64,000 nt of DNA. Origin: Pisolithus tinctorius. Lineage: Eukaryota > Basidiomycota > Agaricomycetes > Boletales > Pisolithaceae. This document shows, piece by piece, positions 41,163-52,751 of the stretch. Position 1 is the first letter of the stretch. Each line of letters begins with the position of its first letter. Location: assembly GCA_024663395.1 (NCBI GenBank), contig JANFAH010000051.1:124001-188000 (forward strand). Reading direction: 5' to 3'. The position numbers and the translations under genes are program-made. The notes below the pieces were generated by a model. It was not told the origin of the DNA and did no database searches. It saw nothing but the letters and a program-made list of their open reading frames with translations.

Positions 41163-44100
41163 TTAAACCACTGATTCTTCTGCCCTACCCTTCCCTTTTT
41201 GCCTTGTTGATTTTACAGAACCTGCTACTGATGCAGATGTCACAGGGGTTTCCTTGTTCCCATGTTCAACAATAGCTGCCTCCTTGGTATTTCCCCTTTT
41301 TTGACTATGCACAACTTTGGCTGCATTCAGTTGTAGTGAGTGATGGTCAACAACAATGGAAGAGCCAATTTGACTGTGGAGAGCCTTTGGAATGACAGCA
41401 GAAATGAGCTGATAGTTGTGCAATGCATGAGTATTGAGGAGATAAGCATTTGTTGATGCATGGACAACAGCAGAGTGCATCTTTGTTGTCTCAACACACT
41501 CTTGTTGAATGGGCACATGTTGCATTTATTTGCAGTTTTTCCCCTCTGCCATGCAGTCATGTTGCACATTGACCACACACAATATATCCTTCCAAAAGAT
41601 GAGTACCATGTAACAATAACTCCAACAATCTACATACATCTGGAGTGACTACAAGTTGGTGGATAGTTTCTGGAAGCCTGAGCTGTGGCACATGAAGGGT
41701 TGGATGAAGTTCAGGCAAAAATTTAAAACAGTGCACAGCAATGTGTTGTGCATGGTGTTTCCCATGTGGAACAAGGATTTCATCCATCATAGCCACACAA
41801 AGCTGAAGACATTTATCAGCAATGGTTGTGCCTTCTTGGAATATACTTACCCCCTTGTCTACAGGAGCTTTTTTCAAGCTGTTATGCTTAACAACAACAT
41901 GACTTCCAACAGCTGCTTTATCAAGGCTGACAGTAGTAAATGCCAGGCATTTATAGTAGAGGCTACTTTTTGACACTTGACTATCCTCACCAGGCATGTT
42001 GATGGTTGCAGATAAAGTCAGGTGCCACTGAATGCATGGGGAGATCTTGCTTCTCTTTCCTTGATCCCCTGGAATTATTGGTAATTGTGCATAGCCTGTC
42101 AAGCACTGAGTGAATATGTCAATACTACAGCAAATAGGCAAGCCTACCAGGTGATTTCTCAGATGAACTGGGCAATCCTAACCAATGGGACTGCTCTGGA
42201 TGTGCTTTCAAGAATGTTGTGATGTGTTCCCCTGCATGCACCCATTTCTTCATCTTCTCATCATACCAATGCCCCCCAGTGACCATATATTTGATAATAT
42301 CTTGGCCTGAAAATGCTTGGCAAGTATCATGGCTTGGTGCCTGTCAATTGCTATAAATTGATGCCAACCAGAAGACATGGTTAAATGATTCATATTGTTC
42401 AGTGGAGAATAGAATTGCAGGCCCAAAGCATCAAATGTAGTCAGGAAGGTGGAGAAGGAAGTGAAACTTGGCCTTGGTAATCAGGATGCTGGGAGCACAC
42501 TGGGCACTAATGCTGAGAAAGTTCTGAATTGTGTGAGTTAATGTTGCCTGAAATTTATTAATGCCATGAACAATCAATGCATCAGTGCACTCACCAAATA
42601 TTCATCCACATCATCAATGGCTGTGTGCCATAGGAGTACAACCAATTCACCAATCAGTGTCCAGCCATCCAAGACATGTTGTGGGACAAGGTCATATATT
42701 AGATATGGCATGACCTGGGCAAGGCTTTTGAAGTGCTTTCCAATAAGTCCACCCTTGTAATGACAAATATACTCTGCTCCAAGTGTAGGTGAGTTGAGAC
42801 CATCTTTGTTAATGGACTCCAGCTGTGCCTTGAAGAGGTTGAGTTGTTGGGCCTTCTCAAGAATATAGGTGGTCAGTCCCCAGAAGTATTTAACAATACC
42901 AAGAAGAATCATGTGGAGGATTTCTGTTGGTGTATCCTGATGGATGTTGACACCAGGCATTCCAAGGAGTGGATTTATATGGTCATCAAGAGACAGACCA
43001 CCCAATGCCAGTTCAAATTCCTTTTCCAGCTGTACCTGAACCTCTTCTTCAGGCTTGGCTGGTACTCCTGCTTTGCACTTTCTCAACTGCTTCCCAAGCT
43101 CCAATAAATGGTTTATGATAGACATTGACACTGGGTCATGTATGCCAGAACTGGCAACTGCACCCTTGAGTTTCTCTGTTCCCCCAGGCAGCCTAGCCAA
43201 CTCCACCTGCTTCTTGATCTCTGCTAATGTTCTTTCAGGGGTGTGGAGTTCACCACACTGGACTAAAAGTAGGTCAGTCATCCAATGTGACATGGACTGT
43301 ACACACCTCAAATAGATTCATATAGCCAGAGTCAGACATCTTCTCTTGATTTGTTCCACCAACATTACATGTCCTGCAGAAGTAGTTGCAATGAAGTCCT
43401 GCATGGCTGCACTCCTCTGCCTGCATTGGATTGTCTCCTGCAATGAAAACATTGTATGCAATGAGCATGACCTCTGTTTTGTACTTGCAGTCCCAGGTGA
43501 TGACTCCCTCCTCCATTGTTTTCCTAATTATGACAGAGTCAGAAATCAATTGAACTCTGGACAATTTGGTACTCACCTTACAGATTTTAACACACCATTC
43601 ATGAGCTCCAAGGGTGTAGCATGTGGTGATGATGTAACAAAGCAAATGCAAAATTCCTTCTCAACCATTTCCCTTGGCATGGATGCATTGGACATATAGA
43701 CAACATGATGCTTGTTCCATTGTTTTGATATGTTGCCTGAGACATCACCCATGAACAGGATGAGAGGGACAGAAAGCACTAAACAACCTCCAGACTTGAT
43801 ATGGAGTGGATTTGGCATAAGTTTTCCAAAGCATGCTGAGGACTCTACAAAAACATTTCCACCAATAAAAAACATGCCAAAAGGAAAAACTCACCTGTAA
43901 AGCCATTTTTGAATTCATCATTGTTTGCCTGGATATCTGTAAAGGTATGAAAAAATGTTGTGATGGGAGTAATGACTTGTTCTGGATCAACAGAGGAGCC
44001 AATCTATCCAGTGTCAGTCAGTCATGCAGCAGCTCATCACAACTCAGGTCACTTACATCAGTGCATGAAACTGAATGGCCAATTTCCAGGATCTCTGGGT

Positions 44101-45406
44101 CTTGCTCAGCATTCTTCTGCACACAGAAGAACTTTGTTGGAATAAAATAAGCCCCATTGCTTTTTTGCAAAATTTCATCAACAAAGTATACATTGCTTCC
44201 AACCTTAACACTTGGTGGTGCAAGACCTTGTGGAAGACCATGCAGCATTTCCTCCCCATGATAAACCTGAGACATTTTTCCTTCACCTTCCTCTGGGAAG
44301 TCCTGCATAGTAAGGTGTGTAAGTGGGTTGGAATAATCCTGAGATGAAATACAAGTTAGCACTGGGCTGGGCATGAGTGATTCATACTCTTACCATTGCA
44401 ATTATTTTTGCAACTGAATTCATGTAGAATGTTGTGCCAGATGGCACTGTAACATTTTCAGTTGGATCCCCCATCAACTTCTTTATCCTTTGGTATGTTT
44501 TCTTCATACTGTAGAGAGATGGGATACCAGTTACCCCAATGGCACATGCCCAACCTAAGATTGCTCTTTTCTGGACCTCAGAGAAACACAGACATGGTGA
44601 GCTAAACAGTAGATGAGTTCTAAACTCCTGTACACTCCACTGCTTTAACAACTCATTATCTTGAATAAGACAATTTAATTCATACCATCATGTTTGACCA
44701 TGGATAGGTTGGGCAGTCAGTGGGCACTTCTTCTGGTGAGACAAATTGGTTTGGAGTGTTTGGAGCTGCAGCAGAAATATCAGTCTTGACCCCTAAAGAC
44801 AAAGGTAAACATACTTATCACATCCTCACATTCAAGATCACTCCAGTGTGGATCTCCATCTTCATCAAAACTTGTATCCATCTCAGTCCCCAATTCTTCA
44901 CCTGATGCTGGCAATGGGCATGAGAATAATGACTCTCCCCTCTCAAGCATCCCCATAATTTCCTCATAATAGTCAGTGGATGTCAGCTCAATGGTTTTTT
45001 GTGGTTTATCCCATGTGACATCAATGGCATTACCATCCACATTTCCCCCACTTCCATACAGTGAAATGCCAGGAATATCTGCAAGTAGAGCTGGAGGTAT
45101 CTGCAATGGGGGTGAGCTGATATTCATTGGCTCAGGTGATACCAGTGATCTATCCATTCCATGGGACTCCTCAACATCCACCAGATTTGACTGATGCTTG
45201 CTTGTGTTGGTATGCTTAGGGACATGACAGTGGTGCATTGTCAAATATTCACCATGCTTCCCTGGACAAACCAGGCATTGGACCCTGTCTGCACCAGGAA
45301 CAGTCCTGAACACTGCATTTGAAAGTTCAGTTTCAAACTTACAGTACTGTTCAAGCTCACCTTTGGGGTCTGCCAATGCCTGGTGCTCTGCTGAATATCT
45401 GGGCAT
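41163..45406 (-). pseudogene. Large multi-exon gene with C2H2-like N-terminus
   Basis: Starts at ATG 45406 (MPRYSAEHQALADPKGE). An N-terminal C2H2-like finger (CLVCPGKHGEYLTMHHCHVPKH, about 45285-45220), an acidic stretch, then exons down the minus strand: 44651-44382 (CLCFSEVQKRAILGWACAIG), 44290-44020, 43875-43570, 43500-43320 (CNYFCRTCNVGG, a CX3CX2C cluster), 43311-42574 (INHLLELGKQL ... QDTPTEILHMILLGIVKYFW ... MPYLIYDLVPQHVLDGW), 42520-42290 and 42141-41557. One junction is a clean intron starting GTATGT near 44811 and ending CTGCAG near 44769. The layout resembles a large hypothetical protein found in many copies in Agaricomycete genomes, possibly mobile; I cannot name it. Several frames are broken. 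Confidence 0.45.
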
Positions 45407-45921
45407 TTTGCAGAAAGGTAACTGTGTAAATTGATTAAAGCTAGGAAATTGTGAGTAGTACACTGGTATGTACCACTGCAGGTATGAAGGGTACAGTAAT
45501 TTACTACTCACAATTGGAATTGCACCCCCTCAGGTGTGTGGCTCCCTCTGGATCTGATCAAGTGCTGCAGGGACTGGTGGTACACACACTTGTGTAGATC
45601 AATGCAACCTGGGGGGGTGAGTACATCAACACATACATACATGAAAAATGGCCCATTACCTACTTACGAGCTGACTTGTCTGGGTAATCTGCAAGTCCAC
45701 TGAACTGCTTATTAGTAGTGTTGATTTTATTGAAACTGAGACTGAGTTAGGGTGTGATTCCCACTCAATTATTGACAAGGGGATTGATGGGGATAAATTG
45801 ACAAGCTCAACTCACATTCATGACCTATTCTTGAAGTTTAAGGAGCTTGACAAGGTGCTGGACATCTGCTGGTGAGCATATGTTATCATGCACTGACCAT
45901 CCAGCATGGCAGTGATGTCAT
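45407..45921. other. Between divergent genes
   Basis: Upstream of the minus-strand gene start at 45406 and of the plus-strand gene. A possible plus-strand exon (about 45770-45876, encoding HIHDLFLKFKELDKVLDIC) is followed by an intron-like GTGAGC...CTGAC...GGCAG ending near 45918, but the frames on either side do not join. Confidence 0.3.
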
Positions 45922-46582
45922 GTGACTGATGCCAACTGCTGTTTGGCATTTTGTGCCATCGACGACACCACCAACCCCATGTCCACCAGAATGGTTATGG
46001 CCTCCATCAATGTGTCTACCATCCAATGTGTCAATGGCATTGGTCTCAGTCCAGTAAATTGTCCAATCTCATTTGATGGCCACTTGAACATTGTTGATGC
46101 ACTGCCTTGCATTGTGAGGCACCTATTTCTTTCACCATCTACTGACACATTTTACCATTCACAGCCTATGCAGATATCTATCCATGTCCCCAAAGAATAT
46201 TCATGCCTTAGGCCATCTTTGCACACCTATGATGCAATGCCTCATACCCCACTTCGACCTCTGTCACATGTAAGTGGCTCATACAGTGTCATGTGTTGCT
46301 GCTGACAGATTTCACAGACAGATTTTCCTTACCTTCCACTTTCCCCTACTTTTAACCACCTTGACAGCACAGCATGGGCTTCCCTTGCTGATGAAATTCA
46401 ATTTTGGTTGGTCCACAGCATCACTGAGAAGCATTCACCCAACTGGCTATGGAGTTGGGAATTTTTCTGGATGGTGTTCATTGTGGCCTTCCCTCAGTTC
46501 CCCCACAATGTATGGCTGACCTGGAATCCATTGATCCCAATGGAGGGTCCATTCATTTGTAATTGGGTTTCAAAGCCCAACT
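45922..46582 (+). pseudogene. Gene disrupted by element F, left part
   Basis: Two exons in one frame: about 45922-46269 (DANCCLAFCAIDDTTNPM ... CPISFDGHLNIVDALPC) and 46309-46582 (LDSTAWASLADEIQFWLVH ... FPHNVWLTWNPLIPMEGP). Intron 46270-46308 starts GTAAGT, holds CTGAC and ends ACAG; splicing keeps the frame. The exon is cut at 46582 by F, with target duplication CAACT, and resumes in frame at 63710. Not a family I recognise. The 5' end is unclear. Confidence 0.5.
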
Positions 46583-46868
46583 TGTTGGAGTTTATCACTT
46601 TTACCTTTGAGGTGGTTCACCAAGCACAGCATTACGTAATCCAAAAGCGGACACTTAGCAGTTTATTTTTTTCTTACTGCACCTCAGCTTCAACCAACTT
46701 GAAGTCTGAGGTGGGACTCCTTCCATTCATTATATTGGAACACTTACTTACCTACCTACAGCATATTCCTCTCTATAGGTAGTTAATTGTTTAGCTTCAA
46801 CCAACTTGAAGTCTGAGTATATTCCTCTCTATAGACTTGACAATCCTGCAGCTCATCATCCTCCAAAA
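46583..46868 (+). repeat. 5' LTR of element F
   Basis: TGTTGGAGTTTATC ... ATCCTCCAAAA, 286 bp, same length as the 3' copy. It ends in AA instead of the usual CA; the 3' copy has the same ending, so this is an original feature. Confidence 0.92.
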
Positions 46869-46881
46869 GGTTATGAGCCCC
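46869..46881 (+). other. Primer binding site of F: half-tRNA(iMet) type
   Basis: GGTTATGAGCCCC directly after the LTR, complementary to the initiator tRNA-Met anticodon arm. Identical to the site of element E. Confidence 0.7.
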
Positions 46882-46907
46882 ACTTGTGAGTTCTAATCCT
46901 AGGAAAA

Positions 46908-48914
46908 TTGAACACATCAAGTCTGGTACAAAGTGTCTACTACATGTCTGGTCCATCAGCATCCACTTCCAGTCCCTCAAAGGTTCCGGTCTCCGCCTCA
47001 ACAGTAACCTCTACTACACCTTTGGGTAAAGCTACTCAAGCCTCCAGTCGACTCTATGACATACTGTCCCTCAAAGACAATGGTTCGAACTTCCAGACAT
47101 GGAAGTACCGAATTATGATGATCCTAGATGTCCATGGACTCTGGGAGCTCGTAGAAGGAAAGTTGAAGGCACCTGATGCAGCAGCTGATCCAGTTGCATG
47201 TGCAGACTGGCACTACAAGGATAAAGAAGCAAGGGCTCAAATCACGCTTACTCTAAAGGATGACCCACTTAGTGGTGTTCTGCATGCCATGACGGCAGCA
47301 GAAGTCTGGAAAAAGCTATGCAAGCGCTATGAAGGCAAAGGGAAACAAACGATAGCCTACCTTATTGGCGAACTATTTCGTGGTACCCTAGCAGATGATG
47401 TCTCGATGGAGACACAGCTTAATGCCATGTGGCAGAAGGCAACAATCCTAACGTCTCTTGGACAGCCCCTCGAAGACTCTCTTGTTGCCATAGCCATGGT
47501 CATCTCCCTTCCAACCTCATACTCAACCCTTCGCACTATACTCATGTCGTCTGATGAGAAACTAACTCTGGACTCTGTCATTTCCCAAGTCTTGATAGAA
47601 GAGAAGTCTCGCCACACCTCTTCGGCACAAACTACCCTCGTAACAAAGACACCTAACAAAAAGGGAAAGAGGAATGACAAGAAAAAGAAAAAGGCTTGTG
47701 GCTATTGCAAGAAGACAAACCATGTTGAAGATGACTGCTACAAGAAGAAGGCTGATGAGGCAGCCAAGTCCCCATCACAGGCTGAAAAGGATAAGCCTAA
47801 GGAGGACAAACTTGTTGCTAAAGTCACATGCATCTCACCTGCTGAAGACAGCGCTCTACATCTCTTCATGGCCACTGACAATGGTGAGAATCTACACATG
47901 CACTGGGTCATTGACTCTGGTGCCTCTGTGAATATGTGCTGTCAGCAGAAATGGTTCACTTCGCTGAAGATGCTCTCACCCCTGCAGCCTGTAATCATTG
48001 GAAATGGAAGCACAATTCCTGCTACTGCCATCGGACGGATCGAACTTCGTATGGATCTCCCAAATGGGAAGACCAGTAGAATCCTACTACAGAAGGTCTA
48101 TTTCGTTCCAGACCTCAGCACAAACCTCCTCTCGGTGGCATACCTTGCCACTAGAAATGTCCAGGTCACCTTCATGGGTGGAACATGCTCAATCACCAAT
48201 GGTACAGACACTGTAGGTGTGGGTCATCACCAAGGCTCACTCTACATCCTTGCAGCAAGGACTCACTCTCCGAGTCATGGAGCACTTGTCGTACAAGGAC
48301 CATCTCCACTACTTGACCCTACTCTTACCTTCCTGGCACTCACAGCTGCAGCACCAAAGTCTGTAGCCACACTTGACTTGTGGCATCAACGACTTGGGCA
48401 TGCAAATATAAAATCTGTGCTTAAACTGGTTAAAGTGGGAATGGTTGAAGGCATGGAGCTTACCGGCACTGAGGACTCAAACTCAGTATGCCAACCTTGC
48501 CTCGAAGGGAAGCAACACCATAAGGTGATACCCATCAAGTCAAATGTTGAAAGCCCAACAGTACTCTACCGGATGTACTCTGGTGTATGTGGCCCCATGG
48601 AGACTACAGCCCGAACTGGACACTGCTACTTCGTAACCTTCATTGATGCTCACTCACACCACCTTGTGGTTAAACTAATAAAATCCAAGGACAAAGTCTT
48701 CCCCTCAGTGAAAGACTACCTCGCTCGAGGTGAAGTCGAGACTGGCAAAAAAGCAAATTATTTTCGGAGTGACAGAGGTGGGGAGTATGGCTCAGATGAG
48801 TTCAAGGCCTACCTCAAGTCAAAAGGGGTCCACCATGAGAAGACAAATGCCTATACCCCACAGGAGAATGGTGTCGCCGAGCAGATGAACCGCACACTTG
48901 TTGAAAGTGCACGG
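46908..48914 (+). pseudogene. Gag, protease and integrase core of F
   Basis: One open frame of about 670 codons up to the D4 insertion. The start is ATG 46908 or, better placed, ATG 46941 (MSGPSASTSS). Gag capsid of copia type (YDILSLKDNGSNFQTWKYR, LWELVEGKL), zinc knuckle CGYCKKTNHVEDDC (about 47697-47738), protease WVIDSGASVNMCC (about 47905-47943), GAG-pre-integrase LWHQRLGHANIKS...CQPCLEGKQ, and integrase with FIDAHSHH, FRSDRGGEYGSDEF and YTPQENGVAEQMNRT. The frame ends at ESARC where D4 sits; only the insertion breaks it. Confidence 0.92.
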
Positions 48915-49317
48915 TGTCACACACCAAAGGTGTTGTGGACATGGTTACAGCTAACTCTGCCTAACTCATTGACTAGTTGCGCACAATGCCCAAGCATGCA
49001 GATGAAGACTAAAGGCCTCATGCATAGAAGGACTGTCAGACGTTAACAGTCATCCTTCACACAAGAACGAGTCGTCAGTGCTAAAGAGAAAAGAGGAAGC
49101 AAGTTAAGCACACGTTAAAGGTTTTTAGCGCCCATGTACAGCATTCCAGTTTTCATTGTATCTCCACCATTTCCAAAGATATCAACTCCATTCCCACACT
49201 TGCTTAAAGTGCTCAGCCCCACGATTCTTCCTTCCAAATTTGGAGAGGATCCTCGCACCCTGCGCATTTCTACAGCACTCCATCCATCAGACGCTCATTT
49301 CGCTAAGTCCATCAATC

Positions 49318-49797
49318 ATGGCCACCTCTTTGTCGATCATCTCGCTTGTCTCATTTGCCAGAGACAGTGGCTATGTATATCTGCCAGGCATTCCCACCAG
49401 CTTCTGTCCTGAAGCCCCCTGGTTCATCCCGTCATTGTCAGCCCCGTCTCATCCCATGCAGCTTGGTCAGCGTGTTCTCCTTGTCAGTATGACTTCCAGA
49501 AGGACGTTCTTTGGTTGCCTCAGGTCTGTCACTCGGTTAGAAAGGTCTTATGTGGTCGTTTCGGTCTCCCCAGTTGATGAAGCATATGGATTGTTCCTCC
49601 CTGCTCCCTGCACCATCTTTATTCCAGTCTCATCTGTCATTCTTCCCGCATTGCGACAGCTGCAGTATAGTCTACTGTCCGCCAGCCTCCCTGATCGCAT
49701 TCATGACAAGTATGACATGCATCTTGCCTTCTTACTGCAAGATCCAGCAGAAGACGTTCCCCCTTCTCCTCCTCCTCCATCAGAACCCCGTTCATGA
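49318..49797 (+). CDS. Intact 159-aa ORF encoded within the D LTR
   Basis: ATG 49318 in the context CAATCATGG (good match to a fungal start), stop TGA 49795-49797. The frame extends upstream to ATG 49156 (213 codons), but only the inner ATG is kept in all four D copies. The protein begins MATSLSIISLVSFARDSGY, has a middle with SMTSRRTFFGCLRSVTRLER and SVSPVDEAYGLFLPAPC, and ends in a Pro-rich tail PPSPPPPSEPRS. No signal peptide or known domain that I can see. It lies upstream of the TATA box, in what would be U3, sense to the LTR. Spans of 480, 476, 480 and 480 bp in the four copies argue for past constraint. No function assigned. Confidence 0.55.
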   Translation: MATSLSIISLVSFARDSGYVYLPGIPTSFCPEAPWFIPSLSAPSHPMQLGQRVLLVSMTSRRTFFGCLRSVTRLERSYVVVSVSPVDEAYGLFLPAPCTIFIPVSSVILPALRQLQYSLLSASLPDRIHDKYDMHLAFLLQDPAEDVPPSPPPPSEPRS

Positions 49798-50234
49798 AGT
49801 TTTTGTTAACTTCGCTGAGAGGATGGAAGGGTGGGAGATGCGATCGCGTATGCTCTCATTGCCCCACAGACCCCCAACACCCTATCCCCCTTTGACACCT
49901 GACTCATGCCCTTCAATTCTGGAATTAATACTTCCCTATCTGGAAACACCGTCCATCTGTCATGCCATCTTTGGACCTAGAGATGTCTCTGCCGAGATCT
50001 AACTTGCATCGCCACCCCCTAATGTGATATCAGTGCGCTTACTCAGTTTCTGATTCTGTTTGACTTGTTTTGTGATGTTTTGACTATCCTTGACTTGTTT
50101 ATTGCCAATACTTACCAATCTTCTTTGCTTGCTTCCTTTTCATTTCTCGCTTACTCATCATGATTACTCAGTCCTTACTCATTACTTACCAAGTGTTTGT
50201 GCCTTGTTTGTCACAAGCTATGCTCCCCCCACAG

Positions 50235-50242
50235 TATATAAA
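50235..50242 (+). promoter_or_regulatory. TATA box of the D LTR
   Basis: TATATAAA, followed by CCCCCATGTACTTAGC; conserved at the equivalent place in D1, D2 and D3 (for example 31552 in D3). It would put U3 at about 1.35 kb, including the ORF. Confidence 0.5.
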
Positions 50243-50770
50243 CCCCCATGTACTTAGCTACCAAGAATCAAATCAGAAGTCACTCAGCAGTCAGTTCAGT
50301 GCATATCTCATCATCGACAGTTGAGGCTCATTCAGAAGAGTCTATCTGTCACCATCCATCATCCTTGGTAGTTGAGGCTCCATCAAGGGTCTATCTACCT
50401 TCATTCATCATCAGCAGTATCATCAGTGCTTAGTCAGCAACCTCTTGTTTAGTCATTCTTCCACTCCTGCGTAACTCATCATCAACTTGCGCCAGGAGCA
50501 TAGTCTATCGAAATCCATTACTCCCAAGTCCTTTCGGCTGAACACCCCTGCTCTGTTCAGCATCCCCTTCTCAATCAGCGTTCATTCATCCTCTCCTGCA
50601 TAACTCGTTGACAACTTGCATCAGGAGCCCTCTACTTGAAGTCCCCCCCACACGTTTAGGTTTCTCTGCACTCCAGGTTCCGTGGAGGCAAACCACCACT
50701 CGCTCTTATTTGTCTTTTGTGTTGGATTTGTTTGGTTTTCACCAGCATTCCACACTTTGACTCACAACGG

Positions 50771-51640
50771 GTGATGCTAAAAGACGCTGGACTGCCAAAT
50801 AAATATTGGGTGGATGCTATCCAGTATGTGGCCTACCTAATCAACCAATCACCGAACTGTGCTATCTCCAAGGATGTCATGCCATATGAAGCCTTTACAG
50901 GGATTAGGCCATCGCTGGCCCATATCTGAACCTTTGGCTGCACTGCACATGTACATATACCCAAGGAAAAAAGAAAGAAGCTAGATGCAAAGTCCTTAGA
51001 ATGCATTCATCTGGGCTTTGTGGAGAACAAGAAAGTGTACCTATGCTTACACCAGCCCACTGGTCGTGTCTTCAAATCCCAGGATGTAGTGTTTGATGAG
51101 GGAAGCACAGTGGTGGGCCTAGATCATGTCCGGATAGAAGAAGATCCTGCAACCATGGTTAGTAAACCAGTGGACATAAGAGGGAATGCCCAAAAGGGCA
51201 ATATGTCGCACCTGGATACCATCAGGGCTTCGGGCATGGAAGACCATGCTCACATGGAGTCTGATGATGCAGATCTCAAGTCTAGTGAGGGAGAGAGTGA
51301 AGACGTTGTCCATGAGGTCGAAATCAAGTCAAACGACACACCTGATCACTCAGGATCAATGGTAGATCATTCCCCACAGCACTCAGAGGGTAACATGCCA
51401 GGAAGCAGCCAGAGTCCTAAAAAAAGCACTTGAAATGGCCTCAAAACCATCAGTAAAGCGAGCTAGGACGACGCCGAAACCTACCATGCATAAAGCGACA
51501 CCCCCGCAGCCCTATCCAACTCCAATTCCACCTCGAGAGACCCACAGGTCCACCAGAACATGAAAAGCGCCACCTAGAGACGATGATTATCATTTTTTCG
51601 TCAATTCCTATGACAGAACAACCTTACCTAGTCAACAGCT
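50771..51640 (+). pseudogene. Integrase C-terminal part and linker of F
   Basis: Continues after D4: VMLKDAGLPNKYWVDAIQY, MPYEAFTGIRPSLAHI then TGA (50926-50928, where copia has Arg, so CGA to TGA), FGCTAHVHIPKEKRKKLD, a typical VYLCLHQPTGRVFKSQDVVF block, and an acidic Ser-rich linker. A 1-nt change in the A run near 51420 shifts the frame; ALEMASKPSVKRARTTPKP follows, with TGA at about 51561. Confidence 0.82.
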
Positions 51641-51644
51641 TGAG

Positions 51645-52751
51645 GTGCTGGAGGGTTCAGGTGCAGAGAGTGAGGGTGGAAGCCCCATTGACGAAGTCAC
51701 TCAAGAGCGAGAGCGTGCATGTGGCAACAGCGAGGCTGAGGTGGCTGAGATGAATGAGGAAGTGGCTTACAAAGCATCCACAACACATGACAATGAACCT
51801 CGTTCATTCAATGACGCAATGCGACACACCAATGCAGATCAGTGGTATGCTGCAATGATTGACGAATTACAGACCTTTAAGTCCATCAGACTGTATGAGG
51901 AAGTTGCCCTGCCTCCTGGCCATAAACTCATTGACTCAAAATGGGTCTACAAGATCAAGCGAGGGCCAACTGGTGAAATTGAGAGGTACAAGGCTCATTT
52001 GGTAGCCAAAGGCTTTACACAGGTACACAGGATTGACTACACCGAGATGTTTGCGCCCGTCACCAAGTTCGCAACCATCCACATACTCCTGGCACTTGCC
52101 ACTAAGTATAATCTTGAAATTCATCAGATGGATGTTAAATCCGCATTCCTAAATGGACTATTAGATGAAGAAATATACCTTTGCCCCCCTCTGGGCTTTC
52201 CTCCTGACAGCAACAAAGTCTGGCAGCTGCTACGAGTGCTCTATGGCCTTAAACAGGCCCCCAAGTCATGGTACTCTCGTCTTCAGACTGTTTTCGAATC
52301 CCTGGGCTTCACTCGAAGCCAGGCCGACCATAGCCTCTTCTTCAAAGTCGAGAATGGCATACTAATTGTTGTTGCTGTCTACGTAGATGACAAGCTAATA
52401 CTCTCAAAGTGCCACATGACTATTGAGCATGTCAAGGCTCAGCTCTCACAGGAGTATGAGATGAAAGATCTGGGGGAGGCACGTTGGATTTTGGGAATGG
52501 AGATACTTTGCGACTGTGATAAAGGTATCATACAGCTCTCACAGATGAGATATGTCGAGAATATTCTCGAGCACTTTGGAATGAGCAAGGGGCGAGCTGT
52601 CGCGACCCCCATCAAGCCTAACCTAAAGCTTGAAAAACTAGAAATTCCAGAGGCCAACACCAAGTCATACCAGGGTGCTCTTGGAGCCCTTATGTATGCA
52701 ATGCTAGCAACAAGGCCTGACCTTGCCTTTACTGTAGGCATGTTGAGCCAT
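51645..52751 (+). pseudogene. Reverse transcriptase of F, cut by A1
   Basis: Open frame: WYAAMIDELQTFKSIRLYEEV, DSKWVYKIKRGPTGEIERYKA, LVAKGFTQVHRIDYTEMFAPV, QMDVKSAFLNGLLDEEIYL, LYGLKQAPKSWYSRLQ and the catalytic YVDDKLI (about 52379-52399), then WILGMEI and the YQGALGALMYAMLATRPDLA block. Stops being F at 52751, in MLSH, where A1 inserted; RNase H resumes at 62807 (LSRHAACPGHEH). Confidence 0.9.

Larger units (their letters stand above)
48915..50766 (+). mobile_element. Family D solo LTR, copy D4 (best preserved)
   Basis: 1,852 bp, TGTCACACACC ... CTCACA, perfect 4-bp duplication ACGG (48911-48914, 50767-50770). Removing it restores the F integrase frame (ESARVMLKDAGLPNKYW). Contains the intact 159-codon ORF and a TATA box near its 3' part. 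No D internal region anywhere in the window. Confidence 0.92.

Noticed and set aside
43274..43315. Plus-strand ORFs across 41-45 kb
   Set aside because: They mirror the minus-strand exons, which carry the Cys clusters and splice sites.
48915..50766. D as a DNA transposon with terminal inverted repeats
   Set aside because: The ends (TGTCACAC and CTCACA) pair over only a few bases; TG...CA ends, an internal TATA box and LTR-like size favour an LTR, although the alternative is kept open in the findings.
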